A DNA stretch of 64,000 nt from Muricea muricata. Its lineage: Eukaryota; Cnidaria; Anthozoa; Malacalcyonacea; Plexauridae. The notes beneath the pieces are model-generated. The model saw only the letters and a program-made list of their open reading frames with translations. It made no database searches and was not told the DNA's origin. The stretch covers positions 49,237,379 through 49,301,378 of the forward strand of contig OY979716.1 in the NCBI GenBank assembly GCA_963855995.1. Reading direction: 5' to 3'. This document shows, in pieces, positions 24,124 through 35,524 of this stretch; the stretch's first letter is position 1; the number at the start of each line of letters is the position of its first letter. Position numbers and translations under genes: made by a program.

Positions 24124-24508
24124 TTAATAGTGCAGATTGTTAATTTGCTTTCTTCAATTTTTGGAGGCAGTATGAAAGTCTTGCTGCAGTTGCTTAAAGC
24201 AGCGTACGTTTAGATTCTTCGTCCATTTTGTCCTTTTGCTCAAATTTTCGTGACAATTTGCCGTTTTTCGTAATATTTCGTGAATTTCACGAACGCAAGC
24301 CAATTAGTGTCTGACCAACGTACAAAGTTCTTCAAAATGGCGCCGACAGCACGACGTGTGTTTCATACAAATATTGCAACGTAAAACAACCAATATTTCC
24401 AATTAATATCGCTTCAAACTCCACGATATAGGGTAAAGTACACAAGTAAACGATTGTTTCTTACCTCTGAACGGATGACCATAGAGATTCGTTTTACTAT
24501 ATCTTTCA

Positions 24509-24794
24509 GCTGTTTCTATCGCAGATTATGTGTCAGCTCTGTCGTCGAGATTGTTCGTTTATAACACTGATAAGTGATTAAGCAGTTCGTTACAATGAGA
24601 CGCACGCCGTGAATATTGAAATATTTATTAAAACGTAAAGGATTCAATATCGATCGTAAATCACTGTTTCTACTTGAACTACAAGACGTAAAACGAATTA
24701 CTCTATAATCTGACACTCGCACATCGTCCTGTGCTGAGTCTGTTCTTTTCGCGCCAAAAAGCTCACTTAAACCCCAGTCTCTCACGCAATGTGT
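24509..24794 (-). repeat. 5' LTR of BEL/Pao element 2
   Basis: Direct copy of 17,976-18,263. It ends at GCAATGTGT, after which the sequence changes into the inverted-repeat element at 24,799, so its outer end may be truncated or interrupted. Confidence 0.75.
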
Positions 24795-24798
24795 CAAT

Positions 24799-25204
24799 CT
24801 CGTAGCCAGAGCCCGCGATCCTCTGTGGAGGAATCGCGAGGCTCTGGGAAAAAGCCCAAAAGAATGCACGGAATTCACTGCATTCCATTACTATCAGATC
24901 CAGTACACTAGGTAAGCGCGCACTATTTATCTGGTTAAAGATGGCGGCTGTGCAAAGAGTGGAAAATGATGACGCTGGAAAGAATTACGACCCTAGTTCT
25001 TTTAAGAACTCTTGCCCGGGTACTAGAACGTCAGATCACATTGAGAGCGATTCAGTGAAGGCATTTCACGACGCTCTAAATGATGGAGATTTTCATGAGG
25101 AGAGAACTGAGGGGAAATGGGTAAGACTAATTATCATGCAGCCAATCAAAGGCCTGTTCACACACGCATTTTCCGAGAGCCTCACGATTCCTCCACAGAG
25201 GATC
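24799..25204. mobile_element. Small inverted-repeat element with hairpin terminus
   Basis: A 36-base stretch at 24,817-24,852 (GATCCTCTGTGGAGGAATCG...) recurs inverted at 25,169-25,204 with two mismatches. The left end also folds on itself: CCAGAGCC (24,806) pairs with GGCTCTGG (about 24,847) around CGCGAT/ATCGCG. The right end lacks the outer half of this hairpin, so it looks truncated. A plus-strand frame inside (24,941-25,207) begins ATGGCGGCTGTGC and may be the first exon of a lost gene. Superfamily unknown. Confidence 0.6.
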
Positions 25205-25824
25205 TAAAAAGTGCATTTGTACTGATTTTCTATTGTCTGGTGCAAATCTTCATCAATGATTTCTTTTGTGGTTGGGGTATATTTTTTATCACCCATGTAC
25301 ACTGCTTGTAGCCTTCAGTAATACTTGCAGCTTTAAAAGCTTCACGAAAGCCCCCAACTGCAAGAGGAGACTCTGATATAATGAATTCAACATGATTTGA
25401 GGTTGTTGCTCATTCCATGTCATGCAAGTTGAATGTAAATATCTGGATTCCCACTGCATTGTTCTTTAATGGGTTACCAAGGCATAGCATGTCTCTCATA
25501 AACAAGCTTTCTGGGTAGAACGACTGGTTGCTTGCATTACACTTTGTTGGACTTGGCACAGATCGTGCACATGCACATTGGTTTTTCACTTGTGGTTTCT
25601 ATAATCATTTAGTTAAAGTATAATTGTTTTGAAAGCTTTTACATATTGCAGTTAAAAAACTAATTGCCTTAGGAACAAAGTTGCAACCTGAAAAGTAGCA
25701 GCTCTCTTCCCACATACAGAATACCCTGACAGCAAGGAGACCTGTCAGCAAATATTATTTTTGAAACGTTTCATATATAGTGCACCTACCACAATACTTG
25801 TGTCTTCTACATCTTCAAGTGTTG
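25205..25824. other. Stretch without a supported gene
   Basis: Minus-strand fragments may belong to the frame at 25,825-26,328 as further exons, but no motif or splice border could be fixed. Confidence 0.35.
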
Positions 25825-26328
25825 TCATGTCACTTTGATAAACCTGACGTAAAAAACCTTCTGATGGGGAATCTGTGAAAACTTAGAACAAGAGGGACCA
25901 CGCTCGCCAGCTAATATATCGCACACCATATCGCTTTCTATTCTTTTTTCGAAGTGCTTGGTACAGGCAGCTACAATATTTTCGAACAAGAGTTCTTCAT
26001 AAATTAATTGCACATATTCACGTGCGCCGATGGGTGTGTATTTTTGTTGTTTACCGCTAACATCCGAGCTCATTCTTTGGACAATTTTTTCCGTTCTCTC
26101 ATCGTTGTTCTCTTTCTTGTCCTTGTTTGCCCTTTGTAGCTCGTTTTTCCTTCTGCTTATTAACAAATTTGCACCACTCAGCCATAATTTAAATGTATTA
26201 GGAGATATATAAATATTTATTATATTTATGAACAGGCTAACAGTAAAGTTTTGTGGTTCCATCAATTCCATGTGCAGGGGAGGCTGAGCTTGTAATCTTT
26301 CAGCATTTCCCAAACAAAAAAAAAACAA
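25825..26328 (-). CDS. Unrecognised cnidarian-type protein fragment
   Basis: A minus-strand frame of 167 codons. The first 50 residues are hydrophobic and unconvincing. From about 26,200 down the sequence is highly charged (RRKNELQRANKDKKENNDERTE is the start of that part), followed by YVQLIYEELLFENIVAACTKHF and MVCDILAGERGPSCSKFSQI. The CDxLAxERGPSC motif looks familiar from multi-copy cnidarian proteins, but I cannot name a function. It may be one exon of a longer gene. Confidence 0.35.
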   Translation of the reverse strand: MFFFCLGNAERLQAQPPLHMELMEPQNFTVSLFINIINIYISPNTFKLWLSGANLLISRRKNELQRANKDKKENNDERTEKIVQRMSSDVSGKQQKYTPIGAREYVQLIYEELLFENIVAACTKHFEKRIESDMVCDILAGERGPSCSKFSQIPHQKVFYVRFIKVT

Positions 26329-26395
26329 ACAAAATAATATTGGGTACTGCAGGTGTGTTATTCTGCTCCTAGAGTATCCGATATAACCCTTCGCA

Positions 26396-26543
26396 ATGTT
26401 AACTAGGGCCGCGCAGTCTTATGGTAGTGGCAGCGCTCGGCCATGTTAAAATTTACTTTCATTTTATTGGCAGCACTCGGCCATGGTAGATTCTCTTTTA
26501 TTTTTAACCAACTTTTGACTTGAGTTTGAAATTACATTTCAAT
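26396..26543 (-). repeat. Dispersed repeat, inverted partner of 2,993-3,140
   Basis: Reverse complement of 2,993-3,140 with about ten mismatches, including both CTCGGCCATG motif copies. Flanks differ from those of the left copy. Confidence 0.75.
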
Positions 26544-26780
26544 TTGGTATTTTATTTTCACTTTATTTTGATCTGAATTTTAATTCAATTTGATTTACTA
26601 ATTTAAAATCAATATAAAATAATTCAAAAACAAAATTAAATGTAAAGAAACGTTGATGTAAAAATAAATTTGAATATAAATCTATTAAAAAAATAACAAA
26701 AAATCATTGTGGCAATGCTCGGCCACCATAAAACAGCCTTGAGAAGTGTGAGCAATCTTTCTTTATTACTATCAGCTGCT

Positions 26781-27020
26781 TTACTGTTTTAGACTTCTTT
26801 TTCTGTTTATTATTATTATTGTAAACTTTATTGGAGAATCAACTGTAGCAAAAAAGTCCAGCTTGTTTCTTTTGATTAGTTCATCTATCGGTATCTCTTG
26901 TTTCACAAGACGTTCGGACACATAACTCTGGTATTGCTCATTGCCAATAGACTCTATCTGCTGCATCCTAGACACTGCATTCTCTTCTGTCACAACTTTG
27001 GTGTCTACAGCGCGAACCAT
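26781..27020 (-). pseudogene. Fragment of a cnidarian multi-copy protein
   Basis: Minus-strand frame starting MVRAVDTKVVTEENAV and containing IGNEQYQSYVSERLV and DELIKRNKLDFF. I remember the arrangement 'x-Y-x-x-F/Y-V-x-x-R-L ... N-x-L-x-x-F' from repeated proteins of corals that probably derive from transposons. Only this short part is left. Function unknown. Confidence 0.35.
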
Positions 27021-27673
27021 GGTATTAGTTTTATAAGATATTTATGCCGTATGTATTCAAAATGGGCAGTGCTATCCATCAAAACTTACGAACATCAAAA
27101 CAATGTTGTGAGAAGATCCATGCTGATATTTGATGTTAGTCACATGACAAAAAAATATGGCATTATTCCATATTTGAGGTGGACCATGCTATTAGTTTCA
27201 AAAATATGATGACACTGTAGGACATCGTTTTTGTGTCTACTGTAAGTAGACAAATATGTCATCGTGGGTATCTATATGAGGATTCTAATTTTGTAAATTT
27301 CTGTATTTCTCACGTTTACATATAAGCTCAAATATGGCTTCAGCATCAAGCGTCGGCTTAGGACCGGCTACTATCGAATTTCGCCGTAGGCATGCAAGCT
27401 TTGTGCACATATTTTGACATTTGTGTATATAATATTGATATTCTTGCTGTGAATTCTGTATGCTGGAATATTTTGATCGTCATTTAATACATACTACTGC
27501 CATCTTGCCATCTACAGATGTCTGCAGTATTAAGGTAAGATTATTTTATCAAAGTCTTTGTTGTGATAATATAATACTCGATCATGCACGCATATGTATT
27601 CAATTCGAACAAAATTAACCTACTTGTGCAAAGTTCGTGAATCTCGAATGTTTATAAAACCATTACCAGCAGA
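27021..27673. other. AT-rich DNA, no gene seen
   Basis: No supported frame, RNA gene or element end. Confidence 0.5.
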
Positions 27674-27798
27674 CAATTTAATAAAATATAAGAAAAAACA
27701 TACTCTGAAAAACAACATCTTGTAAACCCAAGACTCGAATCTTGAGTCCACAAGATGTTGTTTTTCGGAGTATGTTTTTTCTTATATTTTATCAAATG
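27674..27798. repeat. Near-perfect 125-bp palindrome (foldback)
   Basis: Arms of roughly 58 bases (ataaaatataagaaaaaaca...) are almost exact reverse complements around a centre near 27,736, with a handful of mismatches. It would form a long hairpin if transcribed or single-stranded. It probably is a foldback MITE. Confidence 0.85.
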
Positions 27799-28821
27799 TT
27801 TATCCAAGCCACTTTTACTCCGGCTTGTTCCCTTCGGAAAATTCTCCTCTGGAGATTTAAATTGGAAGTAGAAAGCTGCCTATGTCTGAGATGAGATTTA
27901 CTGTAATGACTCCTTGGCAGGGGACCATACTGTTATATAAATGTAAAGTCTTCTAGTTTCTTCCGACTACTAGTACTGTTTGCATGTCAGATATCGGCCC
28001 ATTAAAGTACACTGCAAGTTGTAAGAAAAAACGCCGTGTCTAATGATGAATTAATGGCAGAACCTGACAACTCTTGAGTTCTGTCATTGTCAGAGAATTT
28101 TCTGCATCACTATAACTTGATGACTTGTCACTTGGAGAATTCATTTTGAAGTAGATCAGCTCTTTCGTTTACTTAATAATCCATGTTGGTTTTGTATCTA
28201 TATACACAGCAAGTGAACAAACTATTTATACAATTAATAACCAAAAAATATTTGAATCACAGATTCATGGAATATTTGATTATTACTTTGTGAGGGTGCA
28301 TGGGTCACAGAGTATAGTCCTAAGTTTATAAATAAACTTTGCCTTGTAGTATATTCAATGTTACAGATCACTTCCAATAATTCACTGCCAATGATTATTG
28401 GTTTCCTAGAAACCTTACACAACAATTCTACCGTCAGGTGTGGATGGTCTTGGTCACAAGAAAATACTTTACGTCGTCAAAAGAAAGAACAGGACCATTG
28501 ATTTGTTCACTTCAAAGCTGAACAAGACAACTGATAACAGCAACAATATTCTCAAACAAAAATTGATTTTTAAGACCTGTTTGGGTTATAGACATTGCCC
28601 TACCTGAACAATTGGGTACAACATGATGAATAAATGACTTGGCATTGCTTAACAATTGAAATATTAACTAAAATTTCCACACACTAAAGCCTAGCTTCCA
28701 TTTAATCATAAATGTTGTGAATATCAAAGTAACCGATCTGATAGAATGTGTAGATCAATCTACACTTATGACTAATATGACCAATTTATAAAAATGGACA
28801 GCCTTGTACCAAGGCGTTTTT
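27799..28821. other. AT-rich DNA, no gene seen
   Basis: Only short unsupported frames. Confidence 0.5.
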
Positions 28822-29003
28822 TAGTTATGAAAATATCAGTTAATCTAGTAAGTTATATACTAGCCGCACCCCCCGTTTCTTGCGCTTTTAGCTGCACTGT
28901 ATATGATTCTTGTGCGCTCGCTCAATATGCATCTGATCTGTATATAACTTACTGGATTAACTGATAATATAACTAACTGGATTAACTGATAATATTTTCA
29001 TAA
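28822..29003. repeat. Foldback element with duplicated right arm
   Basis: Left arm gttatgaaaatatcagttaa (from 28,824) has its inverse at 28,940-29,003. In the right arm the segment actggattaactgataatat is present twice in tandem. The centre includes a GC-richer stretch (gccgcaccccccgtttc). Confidence 0.8.
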
Positions 29004-30142
29004 CCTGGGTATGAGGCTGTTAAATGGAGGCAACAAGAGAAAAGGTGGATCCAAACAATCTCACATTGCTGAGAATGACTTTGCTGTGACAGTTATGACT
29101 AAATGGAAACTAGGCTTAACTATATTGCCAAACTTAACTATGTATATATGTTAGTTTTGTAATTTGCTTGAAAGTAATTTTCATTTTAGATCAGTTTTGA
29201 TACTTATGTAATGTCTTCAGTGGCATGTGACACTAGATGGGGGGGGGGGGATATTCATACGTGGGTGTTTGCAGAGCATGAGTATCATGAATATTTCCCC
29301 TTTCCAACTGTTATTAGTAAACATCATTGAATATAGCTATTTCAATTATTGACATTAACTCTAGTCATGGACTGCGTAATACAAGCAACTGACAATTTAT
29401 GGGGAAATGTAGTTTGAAATATGTTCAACACATCAGTGGCCTTACGGAATTGCAACCATTGTATTTAGTATTACAATATATTCTTTTTTACATTTGCATG
29501 CAAAAGTATGTAAAACTTCGATTATTTTCATCAATTGTTGTCACTTACATTGTGCATTGACTATTTAGATGTCAACCTTAATTCAATTAGCTGTATCCTG
29601 TTCATATCACATATCCACATTCATCTCTTTTTGCTTGCAAGACACAGTAGACACATGTACGCTTTAGCGTACTTATTTTTAACTGAAGTGGAAGTGGAAA
29701 CGACATTCTTTAAACAAAAGCAGCATAGGTAACAACAAGAGAAAGTTTTAGTTAGAAAATAAACAAACTTGGTGTCATAGTTGGAGGATTTTTCAAAGAA
29801 TATGTGGAATGGAAGAAAAGTGGGATTCTGGACTTCTTAAATGGATAAGAATGGGAGGTATTGGGCGTTTAAAGGAGAACTGGTCGTAAATTATCATGAT
29901 CAATGTCTGTCAACATTTTGAGAAAGTTTGCTTGCCATATATCTTAAACTAGCAATGATGGACTCCTGGTAAGAAATAATAATTATATTTCGAGATATTT
30001 GACTTCAATTTAACAATGCATTGTCTTTATTTTCCACTCCATTTAACATAAATACAGTGAATAACTTCAAAGCAAACAAATTTAAATAGAATATAGTGTT
30101 CTAATCTATCTTGATCATAAATACCACTGACCTGCGCCAATC
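29004..30142. other. AT-rich DNA, no gene seen
   Basis: A run of nine or more G at about 29,238 is the only notable feature. Confidence 0.5.
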
Positions 30143-30859
30143 ATGTGTCTTTTTCTTTCACTCCTACATATGACCGAGCAGGAAAATATTACAGCGATGG
30201 ATGAAACCCATAATCCGGAGCCATTCAACCTTAACGACAAAGACAAAGGTATGAAGTCTAATCCTACTAAGCTCGTTCAGGCTATAGTGGCCGATCGAGA
30301 CTTTATCTCGTCAATTTCGGCGGCAATTATGACTACTATCACTCCGCAACTCAAACACATGGTTGAGCACACAAATAACGAATATGTTGGGTTTTCTGCC
30401 CAAACAACTGCAATAAATCCCGGAGTATCAGATGATCAAACAGGTGATATAAATCTAACAAATCCTGTAGTGTCAGATGACCAAACAGGTAACAAACGAA
30501 GTGCAGAACAGGTGATTGACATTGAGACTTATACACCAACAACTAAGCAAACACGAAGAAACACTCTGAATGAGAATACTATAAATGATGTAAACATAGA
30601 CTCAGACACGGCTGAGGGTGATATTCTATCCCCAAGCTCTCGCTGGGAAGCCAGTGAAGAGCTAGCTGCCTTCCTGGAAACTGCAATTTGCAAACCATTG
30701 AGTAAATTTGAACCGAGGGATCTGGTCAAAGCTTCTCCTCGGCCAAATGTTAATGCAGTATACACACCTAGTATGGACGAATACCTCAAACCTTTTGTCC
30801 AGGGCATCACACTCCCAGACAAACCGCTTAAGGCGAGGTTTTACCTGAAATTTGGCTGA
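30143..30859 (+). pseudogene. DIRS-type gag fragment, 3' truncated
   Basis: A 238-codon frame whose C-terminal third reads DILSPSSRWEASEELAAFLE, ASPRPNVNAVYTPSMDEYL and FVQGITLPDKPLK. This matches the gag-like first protein of cnidarian DIRS retrotransposons as I know it. An acidic repeat (VSDDQTG, twice) precedes it. At about 30,830 the resemblance stops abruptly and unrelated sequence follows to a TGA, so the rest of the element (reverse transcriptase, tyrosine recombinase) is absent. The initiation codon is not certain; ATG at 30,170 or 30,197 is as likely as 30,143. Confidence 0.6.
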
Positions 30860-32151
30860 TTTTTAAACAAATAATATTACCGCTATTTTACGCACAACTA
30901 TGGCACATGACACATCATTAGAAAGCATAGGCTCTGAAGATTCCAAAAAATCATGTTGTAAAATGTAAAATATAAAATGTAATTTGATACCTCAACCTCA
31001 AGTATGCCACATGCTGGGAGACAAGAACATACTTTGAGAAAGGATTTAAACATGCAGTTTGCTTATAAAAATTTAATTTAACCATTAAAATAGAGCTTTG
31101 ATATTGTTGATGGGGATGAATGGTGGAATTTTTAACATTTTAAATTTTCAGGCAGTTATGCTGCTTTAAGGTTGTGCAATCATATAAAGTAGTAAATGTC
31201 CAACTAATTTTATTGATAACTTTTTTTCTTTAAGGTACATAAAAAAATCCTTCATTCTTCTCCAACAAAATTAGTAGAGGAGGTAATACTGAAAATTTCA
31301 GGTCATTTGGTCAAATAGGTGATGAGATATCTTTTCTCAAAGGTTAGAAATCTTCATTTTAAGAAATTGAGGTTTTAAAGTTAGTTAATGAATCAGGTAT
31401 TTCCTGACATCAAATAATCTATACCCGCAAAATATGAGCCAATAGTGTTCATGAAACATCTTGATACCTAACTTTTCATATCATTGAAGTTTTCACCCTC
31501 ATAGGTGACCTCACTCTCACGAAGTGCTTCTTCCCGTCGTGTTCGTTGGAGCTGTATAGCCTGTCTGCGTTTCTTTTCGTATAAAAACAATTAAATTACA
31601 TCTTCGCTTTTCAATCGTCAACCCTCGACTTCCGAACTTCAACTTCTCGCCCTCGATCCTAGACAAAAACTTAAGCTAAGCTTACACATGCAATTTTTTC
31701 CATGCGCCGGCAAGGTATCCAGTCGTTACGCCAATGGTCAGTTTGCTAACGTCTCGAACATTACATGAATCACAAGTAAAACTATGTTTAAAATTAATAC
31801 GAACTATATTACAAACTGAGTACAGCTCATTATGAAAACATTTTCGTCTTTTAGCCCATGCTATGGACACTGAAACCAAAGTTGAGTGCATTAATTTTTT
31901 AGTTCATAATATTATTGCAAGCGAAATTATATCATATCTTAATAATTACTAAACCTTCATCAATGCCAGTGAGTAATAATAGTATTATTGTATGTAGTTT
32001 TTAAGGCATAAATAATAGAAAATAGATCTATTGAGTATTGTGTGAGCAGTCTCTTCATTTCAAATCTTTATCATTTCCGGGACACATTAACTAACAGTAG
32101 AGTATTAAAAATAACATATATAAATATAATTGGAGTGGTTCTAAAACTAGT
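30860..32151. other. AT-rich DNA, no gene seen
   Basis: No coding stretch could be supported between the DIRS fragment and the hAT relic. Confidence 0.5.
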
Positions 32152-34004
32152 TTAGTAAGAAATGCTGCTACCTAATTCAAGAAGCTCCTTGTTATCTGTC
32201 CATGTGTCCTTGATTGAAGGAATGAGAATGGCCGCAGCAATTGCTGCAGGATCTTTAAGAACTGTAGAAAACCTTCTGGATATTGCATCAAGGATTGCAT
32301 TGACAAGCGTAAGGCAGACACTGTTATTTTCTGTAAGTTTGGTCTTTTGTTTTTCCAACCGTTTCCTGAGCTCTTCCAGTGTTGGCACTAAAAACCCAAA
32401 TTTAGTGTTTTTGTCACCTTGAAGAATATCCAATGCTTTTGCCACATGCTTCATAATTTGCTCGTATGTCTCTAGAAACTCATATTCATTATCCTTCAAG
32501 CTAAACAAGTTAAAAATAGTATTAGAACATAAATGTCTGTTAGAATGTGCCTCAAATAATTAATTTGTTAAATACACTTATCCGGTCTTAGACGATAAAT
32601 ACAGGCTAGTTAAATACATCTATGTATAGGAAAATAATAGCCCTTACCGTGGCAGTTCTAAACTGTGGCAGATGTTACTGATTGCTGAATTCCCTTTTTC
32701 GCGGCGAATTCGATTTAATCAAGCAACCAGGTCAAAAACCGAATTCCATCAAGTAGCACATGGTTGCACAATTTGAAGATCGGCTTCCTTGGCGGCAATC
32801 TCATTTGAGCGTGTTGTTCGGCCAAACTTGTTCCATGATGCTTGGCATTTAGCAAATGTTGAACGACTCAGTTTTTTGTATACAGAATCCAACTCTGCAC
32901 GATCTGCGTCAGTTGTGGCAATGAGGTTAAGTGTGTGTACAGCACATCTATAGTGAGGTGGAAGTTCGGGTTTGTTGATTAGGCTGCTGTCGAGAGCATC
33001 GCTCACTATGATATGTTTTCTTGATATTCTCCATTTTCATCTTCCGAAGGACAGAACATCGAAAAGGCTTTTGCAAAATTTGACCCATTGTGTGTTGTTT
33101 TACCAACGACCTTTTCAGTTATTTCAAATTGATCATGGACCTTACAGATTTCTTTACCTAATAACAGATAATCATGCTTACCAGTAAGACGACGACAGGC
33201 CAGAGCAGCCTATTCGCGTTTCATGCTTTCCTTATTAAGCCAATGAGCAGTGACTCCAAGGAAAGATCGATGTTGGGCTGTCCAGCAATCAGTAGTTGTG
33301 GCCACCCAATCAATTTGTTGCATGGCAGTCACATTGGAAGCCATCACATAGCTTTTGATTTTCTCAAGACGAGTGGTTACCATGTATCGGGAAGGCATTA
33401 CTACTACAGGGTTGAGGTAAACAAGAAGTTCCTTGAAAGTAGATTGCTCCACAATGGACAGAGGCGATAGAGTTTCGGTCACAAACTTCAAAACTAAACT
33501 CTCGAAATGTTCATGGTTAACTTTGGAACTATGTTGAGAGTTTTGCCAAGATAATCTTGTTGTTTCATCCTGTCACCGACCGAGGTATCACCAACGCTTC
33601 TCTTTAGCTGTTGCACGTTTGTCAGCTCGTTAAACTTTTTCAGGCTGAATGGGTGAACATTCTGTCATATAATTTATATACAACATAATTAGTTAAGATA
33701 TATTTAGACTATTAAGAAGTTAAGATACAGCATTGGTATTTGATTACTTTTTACCCCTCACCTTGATATGTTTACGAAGATTTGAATGCGATGTCTTGTA
33801 TGTTGAGAATGCCTTTTTTGACGGTGGGCACAAATTGCATTTGAAAAGTAAGTTTTTTTTGTCAGAAGATTGAGACGAAAAAGTAAACATTTCCTCAAGT
33901 CGTGGCCACGGATTAGCATCAAAGTTTTCTGCCACTGCCCCTGTGCCATTATCACCGCCATCACCGGTTTTACTTTCCGCATCAACGATCTGAATTTCAT
34001 CCAT
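32152..34004 (-). pseudogene. hAT-family transposase relic with BED zinc finger
   Basis: Minus-strand pieces in order: BED finger (34,004-33,744; CNLCPPSKKAF...SHSNLRKHIKV), a linker (33,660-33,500), the first catalytic region (33,491-33,210; LSPLSIVEQSTFKELL, TTDCWTAQHRSFLGVTAHW), the middle (33,187-33,000), a second conserved block (33,006-32,749; LPPHYRCAVHTLNLIATTD) and a later helical block (32,508-32,152; ETYEQIMKHVAKALDILQG). Stops and frame changes occur at about 33,208, 33,025 and 32,745; the last is a TGA where RW is expected (CATRWNS motif). The C-terminal hAT dimerisation region is missing. The protein would cut DNA by a DDE mechanism, but this copy is dead. Confidence 0.75.
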
Positions 34005-34199
34005 GTTTAATAAAACATCGTTGTCCTACAAGCTGGTCAGCAAGTTAGGCGAAATAATATTGCCATTACATGAAGTAAATCAAAATATGTGATTTTGCAA
34101 TATCAATGCTGGTCACCAACATTGCAGCACTCTTTGAAATAAAATATTAAATATCTTTAATATTTTTTAAATTTTTTACTATTACGCTCAGTTTTTCAA

Positions 34200-34379
34200 A
34201 TGTAATAAAAAACAAAAAAGTGACACAAATTATTTTTTTAAATGCTACTCGTTACCTTCAAATCTTAATTACGTTACAAATTACTTTTGTATAAAAAGTA
34301 ATTAATTACAGAAAAATTACCCAAAAAGTAATCAGTAATTTGTGATGCGTTACTTTAGTAACGAGTATTTACATCACTG
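34200..34379. repeat. hAT-like terminal region, right end candidate
   Basis: Repeated GTTAC/GTAAC motifs lead to CAGTGATG (reverse complement, ending 34,379), the form of many hAT termini. A matching left end near 31,965 (CAGTGAGTAATAATAG) is only weakly similar and no 8-base duplication was confirmed. Confidence 0.45.
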
Positions 34380-34940
34380 CCAATGAACCTCTGACATATT
34401 ATATGTCATCAGGTATAAAGCCAACTCACCTGTCCTACGGTTGACATAATTTGCCAATAATATGAATTTTTAATGATATTTGAGCTTGTTAACAAAAAAT
34501 TATAGATATTGAATATTGAGCGCACAAGAGACGCTGGGTATTTGCTTAATTACAACTGTAGACAGCTTATTACCTTAGTGAATCAAACTTTTTAACAAGG
34601 AATGTCTTAAATGTATATGTCTTAGTATTATACTAAAACAATATTTTGTCGTTTGAAGCTGAGGACTAAGGACTTACCCATGACCACTTGCGGTCTCAAT
34701 GATTATCTATTATTTTTGGATAACAACCTTTTTCAATCCACAATAATTGCCACTTTATGTTTTCTACTTTGTTCAGACGCCAAGACGCTTGGCCACAATT
34801 GGACGATATTTTATCCTTTCCCTTGCAACCTCTTTCAGAATTTCAAGTAGATACATGTGATTAATAACTGCATAATTTTAAACATGGGTGCAATGTGTCT
34901 TGTTTGGCTTTCCAAAGATCGATCTCTTTCTCTCTGTTTA
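34380..34940. other. AT-rich DNA, no gene seen
   Basis: No supported feature. Confidence 0.5.
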
Positions 34941-34942
34941 TA

Positions 34943-35522
34943 CAGGGTGTATCAAAAAAAGGTAATCGAACTTTAATATGCTCTAGGGTGTCCAATATTT
35001 AACATACAGAAATAATTCTTACGTAGTTGAGTTGGCTTTTAGCTTTTAATTGCCATCATTTTTATAAAATTTGAAGAAAAATCGGGCAAATGCAAATGCA
35101 ATAAACATTGCTGGTCGAAATCGCATTTTTTCACCGTTGGGAGTTTATTGAAAATCTGTTGAAATTTAATCCCATTAGGGAATTAAATTACAAAATTGCT
35201 TGACCAATTTTAGCGTAGGTAGTAAACTTCTGGCATTTTATTAGTGAAGTTAATTGTTTCTCGTGAAAGATAAATGATTAATGAAATTTTCTTTTCTTTT
35301 TCGCTGCCCTAATAATGCTCAAAGGTGGAAATATGCGATTTCGATTGGCTATTTTCATTTGATTCGTATTTGCCCAATCTTTCTTCAAATTTCACAAAAA
35401 TGATGACAATCGAAAGCTAAAAGCCTGGTCTTTCCACCTGCGAAAGAATGATTTTTTTCAATTGTATAATGAATGCGCTAGAGCACTGCAAAGTTCAATT
35501 ACCTTTTTTTTTATACACCCTG
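34943..35522. mobile_element. Mariner-type foldback MITE
   Basis: Ends CAGGGTGTATMAAAAAAAGG are inverted and TA-flanked (34,941 and 35,523). The similarity continues for about 200 bases inward on each side (for example tttgaagaaa...gggcaaat against its inverse), so nearly the whole element folds back. It has no coding capacity. Its first bases match the element at 213-883, suggesting one transposase family could serve both. Confidence 0.85.
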
Positions 35523-35524
35523 TA

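Larger units (their letters stand above)
17976..24794 (-). mobile_element. BEL/Pao LTR retrotransposon 2, defective
   Basis: Two similar LTR-like direct repeats enclose a minus-strand gag-pol: gag near 24,123-22,400, protease near 22,200, reverse transcriptase 21,660-20,610, RNase H near 20,360-19,950 and integrase 19,570-18,700. The LTRs differ by roughly 5 percent, so the insertion is not recent. Frames are broken in several places and the reverse transcriptase active site is altered. Target duplications were not recognised, and the right LTR abuts a small inverted-repeat element at about 24,799. Confidence 0.85.

Noticed and set aside
24941-25207. Frame inside the small inverted-repeat element as a host gene
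   Set aside because: Its last codons are the inverted repeat itself and no homologue is known to me; kept only as part of the element.
2993-26543. The two inverted repeats as ends of one 23.5-kb element
   Set aside because: The span contains several unrelated complete elements, there is no target duplication, and similarity stops at different flanks.
31965-34379. Complete hAT element with both ends
   Set aside because: Left-end similarity is weak and the 8-base flanks do not match, so only the right end is listed as a candidate.
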